From NCBI GenBank assembly GCA_015061615.1, contig SUWE01000026.1, positions 1 to 36,265 on the forward strand: a stretch of 36,265 nt of DNA. The letters run 5' to 3'. Origin of the DNA: Lentisphaerota bacterium (GTDB lineage Bacteria > Verrucomicrobiota > Lentisphaeria > Victivallales > Victivallaceae). The position numbers were made by a program, and so were the translations under genes. Shown here piece after piece: positions 1 to 9,375 of this stretch (position 1 is the first letter of the stretch; each line of letters begins with the position of its first letter). Below the pieces are notes generated by a model that saw only the letters and a list, made by a program, of their open reading frames with translations, was not told the DNA's origin and ran no database searches.

Positions 1-318
1 CTCGGAGTTCCGGCTTATGTGAAAGAGATCATTCCGTCACGGGCTGAAGTGGTGCTGACCACTGATCCGCAGGAACTTATGTCGGACAGCTTCACTGTAA
101 AAGAGGTGAATTGGCAATCCGGAAATTTTCCGGATATGGAACTGACTGTCCGGGTACGTTACCGTTCTCCCGGAGTTCCCTGTAAAATCGAAGTTCTTGA
201 TAATGACCGTTTGCGCGTAATTCCATCTGAACATCAACGTGCGGTGACTCCCGGTCAGGCGGCGGTGTTTTACGCTCAGGATCGCTTGATCGGCGGAGGA
301 ATTATTGAAAATGTTTGA
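1..318 (+). CDS. mnmA: tRNA 2-thiouridylase MnmA, C-terminal part
   Basis: The reading frame is open from the first base and stops at 318, so only the last 105 residues are present. The end of the protein has the MnmA C-terminal beta-barrel pattern, including VTPGQAAVFY and a closing GGGII. MnmA uses ATP and a persulfide sulfur relay to thiolate uridine 34 of Glu, Gln and Lys tRNAs in the cytoplasm. The catalytic PP-loop and cysteines lie outside the window and cannot be checked. The stop overlaps the start of nudC by 8 bp, which suggests co-transcription. Confidence 0.85.
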   Translation, partial: LGVPAYVKEIIPSRAEVVLTTDPQELMSDSFTVKEVNWQSGNFPDMELTVRVRYRSPGVPCKIEVLDNDRLRVIPSEHQRAVTPGQAAVFYAQDRLIGGGIIENV

Positions 319-1111
319 ATTTCCCGCCAATCTCCGTGAATGCTGTTCCGTTTTGCCGGATGATGATGACTTTATCATCGTCATTGCGGCAAGAGCGGTG
401 ATCGTTGCCGATGGAGTTTTTCCCCGGTGGAAAGAACTTAAAACTTTTTTGCCGCCGGAAGGTGTCATTTATTGCGGAACTCTGGCTGACCGCCGTTGTT
501 TTGCCTGTGAATGTGACGTGTTGCCTGAATATGGAACGGAGTATACCATCCGTCAATTTCTCTTTGAATTTCCTGATGAGTTCCAGTTGCCGCTGTGCCG
601 CGCCAAAAATCTTCTGCCGTGGCTTGAACAGCACCGTTTCTGCGGTTCCTGCCGTGCTGAACTGGAACCGTCGGCAAATGATTCCGGATTGAAGTGTCCG
701 GCTTGTCGCGCCGTTTATTATCCTCAGATATCCCCCGCAGTGATCGTCGGTATCACCCGTAACAACGGTAAAGAACTTCTTCTTGCCCACAACCGCAATT
801 TTGCCGGAAATATGTACAGTCTCATCGCCGGATTCGTCGAAGCCGGAGAAAGTGCCGAAGCCGCTGTACACCGTGAAGTTTGGGAAGAGTGCGGCATAAG
901 AGTAAAGAATCTTCAATATGTCACCAGCCAGATGTGGCCCTTTCCAAACTCCCTGATGCTTGCATTTCAGGCGGAATACGACAGCGGTATTGCGGAGGCG
1001 GACGGTGTGGAGTTGAGTGACTTGGGATGGTTCACGCGGGAATCTCATCCGGAACTTCCCGCACCCGGTTCTGTTGCAAGAACGGTTATCAACCGGATCT
1101 TTAATTTATAA
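311..1111 (+). CDS. nudC: NAD(H) pyrophosphatase NudC (Nudix hydrolase)
   Basis: The 266-residue protein has the NudC layout: a variable N-terminal domain, a zinc ribbon with Cys111, Cys114, Cys129 and Cys132, then the Nudix domain. The Nudix box at about 174-196 keeps the GX5EX7REXXEEXG pattern, and the NudC family signature SQMWPFPNS follows at about 206. The family hydrolyses NAD(H) to NMN(H) and AMP, and in some bacteria it removes NAD caps from RNA 5' ends. ATG at 311 is preferred over TTG at 305, because GGAGGA (295-300) is spaced 10 nt from the ATG but only 4 nt from the TTG. The gene is coupled to mnmA upstream. It ends tail to tail with the MATE gene with an 11-bp overlap and no terminator between them. 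Confidence 0.93.
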   Translation: MFEFPANLRECCSVLPDDDDFIIVIAARAVIVADGVFPRWKELKTFLPPEGVIYCGTLADRRCFACECDVLPEYGTEYTIRQFLFEFPDEFQLPLCRAKNLLPWLEQHRFCGSCRAELEPSANDSGLKCPACRAVYYPQISPAVIVGITRNNGKELLLAHNRNFAGNMYSLIAGFVEAGESAEAAVHREVWEECGIRVKNLQYVTSQMWPFPNSLMLAFQAEYDSGIAEADGVELSDLGWFTRESHPELPAPGSVARTVINRIFNL

Positions 1112-2531
1112 CGCTCATATTTTTCCACTTGCCGTGGCGGTAACGCAGATAGAATGCAGTTCCCAGAAAGATTATGTAGATATCGCATATCCACCACAAT
1201 CCCCAGACGCAGAGCCAGCGGGCTTTTTCTGCTCCGAAAGTATTGATCGCCCAGTTGCCGGAAAGTATTACATAAAGCAGTGTGCAGGGCAGGGCATAGG
1301 TGAGCCATCCGAGGGCGATACCGACCCACATTACGAACTTCGTATCTCCTGCACCTTTGACGGCGTTGCCGTAAAGGATGTTGAAAGCATCAAAAAGCAG
1401 ATATCCGCTGGTGAATATCAGCATGTTTTTTGCCAGACTCCGCACTTCTTCGCTTTGAATATCGAACATGCGCAAAATCAGTTCCGGAAAAATCACAAAG
1501 AGAATGACCATCAGAATCGAGTATGATACCACCAGAAAACGGCAGCTTTTTACCGAACGTTCCGCAAAAGGGATATCCTTTGCACCGATACCCTGACCGA
1601 CAAGGATCGATGCCGCCTGACCGAAGCCGATCATCGGATTGAATGCCAGACTGTAAGCCGACATGGATACAGTACTTGCCGCCAGCACTTCTTCACTGAT
1701 CTTACCCAGAAGTACTACAAAAATGTTGAATGTTGCAAGATCAAGCACCAGCTGTACGCCGTTGGGAATGCCGAATTTCACCATTCTTGCGAAAATTTCA
1801 AGAGAAAACGGATAATTGCATGTTCCGAATTCTTTGCGTGCCGCAGGAAGGATGAATCCGGTAAAATATACCGCCATTCCGATCGCGCCCGCTCCGAGAG
1901 TTCCCCATGCCGCTCCGGCAATACCCATTTCCGGAATATTTATCAGCAAATCACCGAGTTGAAACTTCAAACCGAATATCAGCATCGCATTAAGTGGAAT
2001 ATTGATAAGTGTTATCAGAAGATTCACCGCCATAATGACATTGGTTTTTGCCCTGCCGCTCCAGAATGTTGACAGTGCCACCGATACCAGCGGGATGAAT
2101 CCGCCCCATGAAAGAATGTTGTAATATGTTACTTCCAGCGGACGCAGGGCAGGGGCATGACCGAAGCAGTCAAAGATCCAGCGGGAAAATATTGTGGTCA
2201 ATGCCATGATCGCTCCGCCGGTCAGCGCAAGAAAAATTGCCTGCCATACCGCCTTGCCGACATTTTTAGATTGTCCGGCACCGGAATACTGCGCGACAAA
2301 GACTCCGGCATAACCGACGATCCCCAGAAAGATGCAGGACATGGTAAAACTTGTCAATCCGGCAGGAAATGCCGCCGCCATTGCCGATTGCGAGTAGTTC
2401 GCCAGCATCACGCGGTCAGTGAAAAGGTTTACTCCGTGACCGATGGAGGCAATTACCAGCGGAAATGCGACTTTGGATACTTCGGCAATGCCGCCGGAGC
2501 CGCGGAGAGGCGGGATAATGGAATTTTTCAT
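1101..2531 (-). CDS. MATE family multidrug/cation exporter
   Basis: This 476-residue, strongly hydrophobic protein has about twelve membrane segments in two similar halves, as in MATE (NorM/DinF type) exporters. The N-terminal segment with FPLVIASIGHGVNLFTDRVML is typical of the first two helices of the family. These carriers use a sodium or proton gradient to expel cationic compounds across the inner membrane; the substrate cannot be read from sequence. It is the last gene of the minus-strand operon: its ATG overlaps the EamA stop in an ATGA arrangement, which suggests translational coupling. The 3' end overlaps nudC by 11 bp. Confidence 0.88.
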   Translation of the reverse strand: MKNSIIPPLRGSGGIAEVSKVAFPLVIASIGHGVNLFTDRVMLANYSQSAMAAAFPAGLTSFTMSCIFLGIVGYAGVFVAQYSGAGQSKNVGKAVWQAIFLALTGGAIMALTTIFSRWIFDCFGHAPALRPLEVTYYNILSWGGFIPLVSVALSTFWSGRAKTNVIMAVNLLITLINIPLNAMLIFGLKFQLGDLLINIPEMGIAGAAWGTLGAGAIGMAVYFTGFILPAARKEFGTCNYPFSLEIFARMVKFGIPNGVQLVLDLATFNIFVVLLGKISEEVLAASTVSMSAYSLAFNPMIGFGQAASILVGQGIGAKDIPFAERSVKSCRFLVVSYSILMVILFVIFPELILRMFDIQSEEVRSLAKNMLIFTSGYLLFDAFNILYGNAVKGAGDTKFVMWVGIALGWLTYALPCTLLYVILSGNWAINTFGAEKARWLCVWGLWWICDIYIIFLGTAFYLRYRHGKWKNMSVIN

Positions 2532-3436
2532 ATCTTTTTTTCAGCAGATTTGTTGTTTGAGCAAATGACAATGGTCACTGCAATGAGAATTATCAATGTT
2601 CCAGCGGCAAGTTTCAGCGTAAGTGCTTCATTGAAAAAGCACACCCCGACGGTTACCGCAGTTACCGGTTCCAGTGCGCCGAGTATAGCTGTTTCCGTCG
2701 CACCGATAAAACGTATTGCCACCGCCGTCATCAGAAAAGAGAGCATCGAGGGGAATATCGCCAGACATGCGGCATTGACAAACGCTTTGAACGATGGGAG
2801 CATTTGAAGGTCGATTCCTCCGCGTAAAAAAATCAGAAACACCGGCAGTGAAAAGAGCATCGCATAAAAGGTTAGAGTTTCCGGCTGCATTTCCCGCAAT
2901 TTTGTTGTTTTTACCGCAACAATGTATATTGCATAGGTCAATGCCGAAAGCATGATATATATGACTCCGGCGGTGTTCACTCTTGCTCCGGAACCCGGCA
3001 GACAGATTATGACTGCTCCGGTAATCGCCATTATCATGCCGGCGACTGTTGAAAGAGCGGGGGGGTCTTTGAAGAAAACAGCCATTATCATAGCCACCAT
3101 TACCGGGTAGACAAACAACAGCGCCGCCGAAATGCCGGAATCCATTATTTTGAATGCCAGAAACCAGAAAATACAGGTGAGAGCCATCAGAATTCCGGCA
3201 AAGAGTGCAGGTATGCGGCAGTCACGCGGCAGGGAAAAAGAGGATTTCCGCAGAACAGTAACGATACCCATAAGTATTGCCGCCATTGAAAAACGGTAAA
3301 AAAGTACTGAAAACGGAGTCAATCCTTCCTGATAAAGCGGGATCCCGAAAAACGGATTCAATCCATAGGTGATTGCGGCTGTTGATGCCGCGAGAAAACC
3401 GATGAATTTAGTATTTCTGAAAACGGTTTTAATCAC
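2528..3436 (-). CDS. EamA/DMT family permease
   Basis: The protein has 302 residues and about ten membrane segments, arranged as two EamA repeats of roughly 140 residues each. The drug/metabolite transporter superfamily exports metabolites such as amino acids or sugars, but the substrate cannot be predicted here. The apparent start is GTG at about 3436, overlapping the end of lolD by a few bases, and the stop overlaps the MATE start, so it is translated within the same operon. There is no ATG nearby that would give a complete first helix. Confidence 0.85.
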   Translation of the reverse strand: MIKTVFRNTKFIGFLAASTAAITYGLNPFFGIPLYQEGLTPFSVLFYRFSMAAILMGIVTVLRKSSFSLPRDCRIPALFAGILMALTCIFWFLAFKIMDSGISAALLFVYPVMVAMIMAVFFKDPPALSTVAGMIMAITGAVIICLPGSGARVNTAGVIYIMLSALTYAIYIVAVKTTKLREMQPETLTFYAMLFSLPVFLIFLRGGIDLQMLPSFKAFVNAACLAIFPSMLSFLMTAVAIRFIGATETAILGALEPVTAVTVGVCFFNEALTLKLAAGTLIILIAVTIVICSNNKSAEKKI

Positions 3437-4109
3437 AGAGTATGCCTTCCTGCAATTTTACGGAACGGGATGCCAGCTGAGCGATCTCAAGGTTGTGAGT
3501 GATCATCAGTATCGTCAGATCCGGGTCGCTTTTCCGCAGAGATTTGAAAAGTTCCAGTATCGTTTCTCCGGTGTGCGGATCGAGGTTCCCCGTCGGTTCA
3601 TCTGCAAGCAGCAGGGCAGGGGAATTTATCAGACTGCGGGCAATGGCTGTACGCTGCTGTTCTCCGCCTGAAAGTTCTTTCGGGTGGTGCATCATCCGGT
3701 CGGCAAGTCCGACTTTTTCCAGAAGTTCCCCTGCCAGCTTTTTCGATTCGCGGAAACTTTTTCCGGCGATCGTTCCGGCAATGGCGACGTTTTCAAGGGC
3801 GGTCAGTTCCGGAAGAAGGTGGTATGACTGAAAGATGAATCCGATATTCTGCGCCCGGAATTTTGCAGCTGAACGCCGGGATAATTGAGCCGGATCAACT
3901 CCGCCGACAGTGACAGTTCCGCTTGTCGGCTGTTCCAGACCGCCGATAAGATTCAAAAGAGTTGTTTTGCCGCTGCCGGATGCACCGTAAATACAGCACC
4001 ATTCACCTTGAAAGAGTTTGAAGTTGACTCCTTTGAGGATTTCAAGAGAGTTTTTTCCCATACGGTAGGCATGGCGGATATTGGCAAGTTCAAGTACAAT
4101 GTTATTCAT
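3429..4109 (-). CDS. lolD: Lipoprotein release ABC transporter ATPase LolD
   Basis: The 226-residue ATPase has all ABC motifs: Walker [10 protein letters not shown] (about 42-50), Q-loop Gln94, signature LSGGEQQR (146-153) and Walker B ending LLLADE (about 171). The [17 protein letters not shown] stretch is typical of the LolD/MacB/FtsE group. With the permease encoded just upstream it should power extraction of lipoproteins from the inner membrane towards LolA. Its start overlaps the permease gene by 8 bp, and its end overlaps the EamA gene. The neighbouring LolC-type permease makes LolD more likely than MacB. Confidence 0.93.
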   Translation of the reverse strand: MNNIVLELANIRHAYRMGKNSLEILKGVNFKLFQGEWCCIYGASGSGKTTLLNLIGGLEQPTSGTVTVGGVDPAQLSRRSAAKFRAQNIGFIFQSYHLLPELTALENVAIAGTIAGKSFRESKKLAGELLEKVGLADRMMHHPKELSGGEQQRTAIARSLINSPALLLADEPTGNLDPHTGETILELFKSLRKSDPDLTILMITHNLEIAQLASRSVKLQEGILCD

Positions 4110-5397
4110 AACGCAAAGCCTCCGAAGGTTGCAGTCTGGCGGCGCGCAGAGCCGGGAGCAATGCGCCGATGGTACAGAGCAGAATACTGCATATCACGAT
4201 GACCGCCACATCTGACGGAATTATCTGAGCGGGCAGTTCGTCGAAAAAATAAAACTTTTTCGGAAAAAGATCCTGACCGCTGACCATTGATGCAAAATTG
4301 AGGATATTCTGGCGGAAGCGTATCACCAGATAACCGAGCAGTGTTCCGGAAATACTGCCGATGACTCCGACAAGAAATCCCTGAAGAATGAATATCCGCA
4401 TGACCGATCTGTCAGTACAGCCGATAGCTTTGAGCAGTCCTATTTCTTTGGTTTTCTGATAAATCGAAGTGATGAGAGTATTGGTGATGCTGAATGCCGC
4501 CACCAGCACGATGAAAATAAGCAAGAAGAACATCATCAGCTTTTCAACTGCCAGCACTTCAAGAAAGTTGCGGTTCGCTTCTTCCCAGCCGACAACCGAA
4601 TACCCCGGCAGAGCTTCTGAAAGATCGTTGAGCAGTTTCTGCTGATTGAACGGGTCTTTGCCCCAACCGTAAATCGAAGTGGCACAGCCCCAGGGCAGAT
4701 CAAAGAGTTCCGCGGCATCATCAGGACCGGTGAAGAAGACCAGCTGATCAAAATCAGATTTCCCGAGCGAATAGATACCGGCAACCTTGAACTCCGCAGG
4801 CAGATACGCGGAACTGTTGTCATTGAGTTCAATTCCTCCGGCGGCATTGAATTTTACCAGTTCTGTTAAATGCTTTGTCGAATGCACCAGAAATTTATCC
4901 CCGACATTGAGCTGCCAGCGGTCAGCCATATAGGTACTGATGACGGCATAATGAGCATCATCTTCAAAGGATGAACCGAGTTTGAGGGTTCCTTCTTTGA
5001 TATACTGCTCCAGATTCAGGTGTTTTTTCAAATCTTCCGCCGAGGCGGCAAAAAGCATTGTCCGGGTGTCAAGGCGCTGGGTGTATCTGCCGTATTGAAC
5101 AAGTACCGGACTCTGAATGACCGGAGTTCCGGTCGCATCATGACGCGCCAGCAGCTGCCGGACATACTCTGCATCGAAATTGTTCATCGCAGAATTGATC
5201 CTGCGGATTTGGAAGTGTGACTGGGTTTCTATCAGTTTCTTTTTCATCTCACCTGTAAAACCGCTCATTACCGCCATCACGACCATAAGCACAGTCACTC
5301 CGAGGGTCACTCCGAGGATGCTTGTCAGGGTTATGAGAGAGACCGCATTCCGCCGGGGTTTGAGGTATCTGCCTGCCAGAAAAAGTTCAAAAGCCAT
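4102..5397 (-). CDS. lolC: Lipoprotein-releasing ABC permease, LolC/LolE family
   Basis: At 431 residues this has the LolC/E layout: an N-terminal helix after the FLAGRYLKPRRNAVSLIT motif, a periplasmic domain of about 220 residues, then three C-terminal helices of the FtsX fold (about 285-425). The SILGVTLGVTVLMVVMAVMSGF region matches the conserved first membrane segment of this family. Only one permease gene accompanies lolD, so the complex may be a homodimer like LolF-type systems, or a partner may lie elsewhere. It overlaps lolD by 8 bp and follows the glycosyltransferase-like gene after an 11-bp gap. Confidence 0.92.
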   Translation of the reverse strand: MAFELFLAGRYLKPRRNAVSLITLTSILGVTLGVTVLMVVMAVMSGFTGEMKKKLIETQSHFQIRRINSAMNNFDAEYVRQLLARHDATGTPVIQSPVLVQYGRYTQRLDTRTMLFAASAEDLKKHLNLEQYIKEGTLKLGSSFEDDAHYAVISTYMADRWQLNVGDKFLVHSTKHLTELVKFNAAGGIELNDNSSAYLPAEFKVAGIYSLGKSDFDQLVFFTGPDDAAELFDLPWGCATSIYGWGKDPFNQQKLLNDLSEALPGYSVVGWEEANRNFLEVLAVEKLMMFFLLIFIVLVAAFSITNTLITSIYQKTKEIGLLKAIGCTDRSVMRIFILQGFLVGVIGSISGTLLGYLVIRFRQNILNFASMVSGQDLFPKKFYFFDELPAQIIPSDVAVIVICSILLCTIGALLPALRAARLQPSEALRYE

Positions 5398-5408
5398 GAT
5401 TTTTTACC

Positions 5409-6968
5409 TCACTTGTCCGTGGCAGGGGCAATGGCAATGCAGGAAAAATTTCTGCCGGAAATGATCTGTTTATTTGCCGCCGGAAATTTTTTTATCAATA
5501 CCGAATCATTTTCCACGATCACATATACCGGTTTACTGCCTGCTTCAGAAGGAATATCAGAGACACAACTGATGGAGTTTACTTTTTCACCGGTACACCA
5601 TTGAAGGACAGGAACATATTTTTCACCGGTATAAAAGGTCGATTTTTCGGGGATGATATCCAATACTTCAATAAACATTCTGAACTCAGCTTCCGGCATG
5701 AAGGTATTTTCTTTTATGCTCCAGGAAAAACCGAGGGGCAGTATCGCCACTGAGAAGAAAAAGAGGTAGAGACGGCTGCGCCAGTTGCCGCGGCGGCTGT
5801 AAAGCAGGGTTCCGCCGCCGAGCAGAGAGACCACTCCCAGTGAAAGCAGTATGACCGGTTTGAAGGGCAGCTGTGCGAAAACCGGTTCATAAAAACGGGG
5901 GAAGAACCAGAGGATAACTTCCGCAAGTCCGGTAAGAACAAGAAGTGTCGCCCAGAGATTGAGCATCCAGTCAAATGAGCGGTGATGCCCGCCGGTATTG
6001 AAGTACGCCTGCAATCCCAGCGCCGTCAGGATAGCCAGTGCAGGGAAGGCGATCTGCATCGTCCACAGTTCAGTGTTGCGGAACGCAAGTGCATAAACAA
6101 GCGGAACTGCCGCCGCACAGCAGGCAAATTTGCATAACGGCTGATTGAAAAGGCGTTTCCATGAGTCCTTGCCGGTCATCAGCGAGGCGGGAATAAGAAT
6201 CCAGACCGGGAAAAGTCCGGCAATTATCACCAGAAGATAATTGTACCACGGAGTCGGTGAACTTTTGAAACGCAAAAATTCATTCAGCATTTCAGCAGGA
6301 CCCAATGCAAGCTGCAATATCCACGGCAGTACCGGAGCTGCCGCACAAATCAGAAACGGCAGTGTGATAAAGAGCAGATCTTTCCATTTTCCGGATATTG
6401 CGATGTAGACCAGTGCGGTTATCACCGGTATGAGCAGGGAGTATATTCCGCCGGAAAGAATGGCGAGTGAGGCAAAGAGTCCGGAAAGGACACAGAGCAG
6501 AAATTTTCTGCGGTTGAATTTTACTTCCTGAAGTGCGAGGAAGATCGTTCCGAGAGAGCCCGCCATTGCCATAACAGTGAACATTACCGGCAGCGTGACT
6601 GTTCCATAGAAAAACACCGCCAGCAACGAGAGGTAGACCGTTGCAGAGAGCGCCGCAAGTTTTTCATCCCGCAAATGCTGCTGAACCAGCAGTGCGATGA
6701 GTATGGCAGTAAGTCCGGCTGCCAGTGCCGACGGGAGTCTTGCGGCAAAGCTGTTTATTCCGAAAAGATTGTAACTTGCTGCAGTTACCCAGTGAGTCAT
6801 CGGCGGTGTCTCCGGTGCGCGCGGAACAACTGCATAATATGAATTTTTTACCATGTCCATCGCCGGGAGCGCTTCTGCGAACTCCTCCGGACCGATCATC
6901 GGACGGCTTGCGAGGGGAATGATGAACATGACGATGAAGAAGAGGAATATCCAGCCGAAATATTTCAT
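5409..6968 (-). CDS. ArnT/PMT-like GT-C membrane glycosyltransferase
   Basis: The 519-residue polytopic protein carries the N-terminal pattern of ArnT-like and dolichyl-mannosyltransferase-like enzymes (PMT_2 group): a first helix, an acidic pair in the first periplasmic loop (GPEEFAEA, about 27-34), then a TPPMTHWVTAASYNLFG motif and an AARLPSAL motif. Such enzymes move a sugar from a polyprenyl-phosphate donor onto lipid A, protein or another acceptor on the periplasmic face. The canonical DE pair is EE here. About 130 C-terminal residues lie after the last helices and may be periplasmic. It overlaps the preceding gene by 4 bp and precedes lolC, so it belongs to the same envelope operon. 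The acceptor is unknown. Confidence 0.78.
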   Translation of the reverse strand: MKYFGWIFLFFIVMFIIPLASRPMIGPEEFAEALPAMDMVKNSYYAVVPRAPETPPMTHWVTAASYNLFGINSFAARLPSALAAGLTAILIALLVQQHLRDEKLAALSATVYLSLLAVFFYGTVTLPVMFTVMAMAGSLGTIFLALQEVKFNRRKFLLCVLSGLFASLAILSGGIYSLLIPVITALVYIAISGKWKDLLFITLPFLICAAAPVLPWILQLALGPAEMLNEFLRFKSSPTPWYNYLLVIIAGLFPVWILIPASLMTGKDSWKRLFNQPLCKFACCAAAVPLVYALAFRNTELWTMQIAFPALAILTALGLQAYFNTGGHHRSFDWMLNLWATLLVLTGLAEVILWFFPRFYEPVFAQLPFKPVILLSLGVVSLLGGGTLLYSRRGNWRSRLYLFFFSVAILPLGFSWSIKENTFMPEAEFRMFIEVLDIIPEKSTFYTGEKYVPVLQWCTGEKVNSISCVSDIPSEAGSKPVYVIVENDSVLIKKFPAANKQIISGRNFSCIAIAPATDK

Positions 6969-8143
6969 TTTTTATCTCCGGTAAAAAGGAATAAATTATA
7001 TTTGTTTTTCAAGGTATATTTGATTTTGCTCCGCTCCGGCAGGAAAGACTCCAATTCGCCGTCTGCGGAAACTGCGACCACATCATTTGTTCCGGGAAAG
7101 AGGGTGTTGCTTATCTTTGTTTTGAGATCATCGGGATGGACCGCTCCGGTTTCTCTTTTTCTGTTGACCCGGATCACTGGTCTGTTGAGGCAGTAGCTTA
7201 CTGCGGCAGCACTCTTATCATCTGCGAAAATCACCGGATCGTTGGCAAGGATTTCAGCTTTGAAAGGCTGGATATGCTCCTGCTGCATTACATTGAAAAG
7301 TCTTTCCCACGGCAGTGAAAACGGCATCGTCAGCAGGCAAAATCCCAATGCAACGCCGATAACTGCGATTTTTCCGGCGTAGTGTTTCACCTCTTTGACC
7401 ATATAGAGCCAGAGCAGCGGAGCAAGCAGTGCCAATGCCGGGCGGTAAAGACGTGTCCCTGCCGGATAGATACTCAACGTGTCAGGGTAGTCAACTTTCA
7501 GAAAACGGCAGACCGGAGGAATAAGCAGCATGATTGTCAGCAGAATGAATACCACAGCAAGAAAAATCGCCAGACGGTTTATTTTTGACTCTGCCATATT
7601 GTTGTCGTGTAATTTTTCCAACCGTACCGCCCAGGTCAGAAAGAGTATCGGCAAAACAGCCATTATTACTCCCTGCCAGCTGAAAAATCCGGATTGAGCA
7701 AAAAATGCCGCGCCGACGGCACCGATGGCACCGAAGGCAAAACCGGCAAATTTGGAAGATGGATTTGCCGCTTTTCTGGCGATAAGCAATCCGGCGGCGG
7801 CGACCGAAGTCAACAGCGCCAGCACCGGAGCCGGGGACGCCGATGTACCGGCAAACCATACCGGCGGAAAGCACAGATAAAGAACAGGAGCGGTTCCGGG
7901 ATTGGCAAGTTTGAGTTTTATTGCCGCCAGATAGAGCAGCACCCCGGTGACAAGTGTTGCGATCACCGCCGGAATTTTGGCAGAAACCGTTCCGGAAAAA
8001 GCGGGGAAAATCTCCCGCATTCTCAGAGCAAATTCATACTCTGAACCGGATATGAAACCGCGGCTGCGCAATGCGGCAAAGTAAAGCAATGCAAGCAGCA
8101 GAGCGCCGATCAGCGGCATGTAATTGAATTTTTTTTCTGACAT
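6965..8143 (-). CDS. Polytopic membrane protein, divergent GT-C relative
   Basis: This hydrophobic 392-residue protein has about ten membrane segments and a soluble C-terminal tail of roughly 100 residues. The N-terminal loop SGSEYEFALRMREIF echoes the acidic loop of the neighbouring ArnT-like protein, but the proline-rich catalytic loop after it is missing, so it looks like a shortened or specialised paralogue. Activity is uncertain. ATG at 8143 was chosen over ATG at 8161, because the inferred transcription start near 8167 would leave only about 6 nt before 8161. It is the first gene of the operon, and its stop overlaps the next start (ATGA). Confidence 0.65.
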   Translation of the reverse strand: MSEKKFNYMPLIGALLLALLYFAALRSRGFISGSEYEFALRMREIFPAFSGTVSAKIPAVIATLVTGVLLYLAAIKLKLANPGTAPVLYLCFPPVWFAGTSASPAPVLALLTSVAAAGLLIARKAANPSSKFAGFAFGAIGAVGAAFFAQSGFFSWQGVIMAVLPILFLTWAVRLEKLHDNNMAESKINRLAIFLAVVFILLTIMLLIPPVCRFLKVDYPDTLSIYPAGTRLYRPALALLAPLLWLYMVKEVKHYAGKIAVIGVALGFCLLTMPFSLPWERLFNVMQQEHIQPFKAEILANDPVIFADDKSAAAVSYCLNRPVIRVNRKRETGAVHPDDLKTKISNTLFPGTNDVVAVSADGELESFLPERSKIKYTLKNKYNLFLFTGDKK

Positions 8144-8173
8144 AAAACAACAAAATCCCATATTAATCTTATT

Positions 8174-8202
8174 AATATACTGTAAGAAAGGTGGAATTTC
8201 AA
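8174..8202 (-). promoter_or_regulatory. Promoter of the GT-lol-EamA-MATE operon
   Basis: Read on the minus strand there is TTGAAA (8197-8202), a 17-bp spacer and TATATT (8174-8179). Transcription should begin near 8167. The same spacing and -10 sequence recur at six other places in the window. Confidence 0.7.
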
Positions 8203-8210
8203 GTTTTTTA

Positions 8211-8552
8211 TCAGAAAAAGCATTGAGTTATCGTCATATAAACGGCTGTTCCGGCAAAAATCGAAAGCAGGGGATTGCCTTTCCATTTATGCAGAATAAT
8301 GACCGTGATGCACCCGGCGGCTTCCGGTATTCCCCAGATGCCGGAAAAACTTTTATCCTTATAGACAGAGCAGAGGCAGTAAACGACCAGCATTGCGATC
8401 GCGGCAGGGGAAAGTACCTTGCCGATATAGTTTATTACCGGCGGGCATTTTCTGCCGGAAGAAAACAGCAGAAACGGAAATGCCCTGAGCAGTACGGTAA
8501 CTCCCGCAGTGACTGCGATAACGGCGATGATGTAAAGAGTTTCTCCGCTCAT
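8211..8552 (-). CDS. azlD: AzlD family branched-chain amino acid exporter subunit
   Basis: A small hydrophobic protein of 113 residues with about four membrane segments and the AzlD pattern TVLLRAFPFLLF near the N-terminus, then an IGKVLSPAAIAML segment. AzlD works with AzlC as a two-part exporter of branched-chain amino acids and some analogues. Its start overlaps the azlC stop by 4 bp (ATGA), so the two are translated together. It ends only 9 bp before the next operon's -35 box. Confidence 0.9.
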   Translation of the reverse strand: MSGETLYIIAVIAVTAGVTVLLRAFPFLLFSSGRKCPPVINYIGKVLSPAAIAMLVVYCLCSVYKDKSFSGIWGIPEAAGCITVIILHKWKGNPLLSIFAGTAVYMTITQCFF

Positions 8553-9283
8553 TTTGACACCTCCGCGTCAATAAAAAGTTTTTCAAGTTTTTTGCGGAAG
8601 ATGATAAAAACCGCAGTCATCAGGATCATTGCCGGAATAAGCATGTTCGAGGTCGAAAAAAATATTCTTCCGGCGACAGCAGATAAAACTCCGATAACAG
8701 CCGGATAAATGTTCCGCCTGTCTTTGCATTGATCGGTGAGTACCACGAGGAAGAGTGCCGTCATCGCAAAGTCGATGCCTCTGGTGGAAAACGGGAGAAA
8801 TTTTCCGGCGACCGCGCCGATCGTGACTCCAATCACCCAGTAAGAGTGGTCAAAGGCGGCGACTGCGAGGCAGTAGCGCAGGGTCGATTTTTTATCATCT
8901 TCTCTGCTTTCGGTTTCCAGGGCGTAAGTTTCGTCGGTCAGACTCCATATAAGGTAACATTTTTTCCAGAAACTTATGCCGCTGAATTTTTCCAGCAGGG
9001 ATAAACCGTACATCGCGTAGCGGACATTGAGAAAGCAGGTCAGCAGTGCGACGTCAAGAAGCGGAATGCGGTTGTCTATCCAATCGACGATAGCAAACTG
9101 CAATGCTCCGGAAATGCTGGTCAGACTGCTGAGAAAAGCCCACAATACGATATCTGACCGTTGTATCGTGCCGGAAAGCAGTATTCCGGCAGCCATCCCC
9201 ATTGTCGTGTACCCCATGAGAACGGGTAAAGAGGCGGTGAAAGCCTTTGACAAAATCTTTTTATTATCCATTAAATATCCCAT
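8549..9283 (-). CDS. azlC: AzlC family branched-chain amino acid exporter
   Basis: The 244-residue membrane protein has the AzlC pattern: LPVLMGYTTMGMAAGILL near the N-terminus, GALQFAIVDW, and an LNVRYAMYGLSL motif about 95 residues in. It forms the large subunit of the AzlCD exporter with the downstream azlD. Two in-frame ATGs (9283 and 9271) are possible; neither has a strong ribosome binding site. With transcription starting near 9300, both leave a usable leader. The first was kept. Confidence 0.92.
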   Translation of the reverse strand: MGYLMDNKKILSKAFTASLPVLMGYTTMGMAAGILLSGTIQRSDIVLWAFLSSLTSISGALQFAIVDWIDNRIPLLDVALLTCFLNVRYAMYGLSLLEKFSGISFWKKCYLIWSLTDETYALETESREDDKKSTLRYCLAVAAFDHSYWVIGVTIGAVAGKFLPFSTRGIDFAMTALFLVVLTDQCKDRRNIYPAVIGVLSAVAGRIFFSTSNMLIPAMILMTAVFIIFRKKLEKLFIDAEVSK

Positions 9284-9306
9284 CAGAATCTTTTTGATTT
9301 CCGCAT

Positions 9307-9335
9307 AATGTAACCTGAAATGGCAAAAAAAGCAA
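9307..9335 (-). promoter_or_regulatory. Promoter of azlCD
   Basis: On the minus strand TTGCTT (9330-9335) and TACATT (9307-9312) are separated by 17 bp. The site lies in the 186-bp divergent region between azlC and rpmF. Confidence 0.55.
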
Positions 9336-9375
9336 CCCCATATAAGATTTTTCTGCCGAAAAGTGTTTTAACAGC

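Noticed and set aside
302-1048. Long open frame on the minus strand opposite nudC
   Set aside because: It lies entirely opposite a gene with clear Nudix motifs, has no family features and no ribosome binding site. Similar mirror frames opposite plsX (9633-10514), pheS (22212-23096) and infC were rejected for the same reason.
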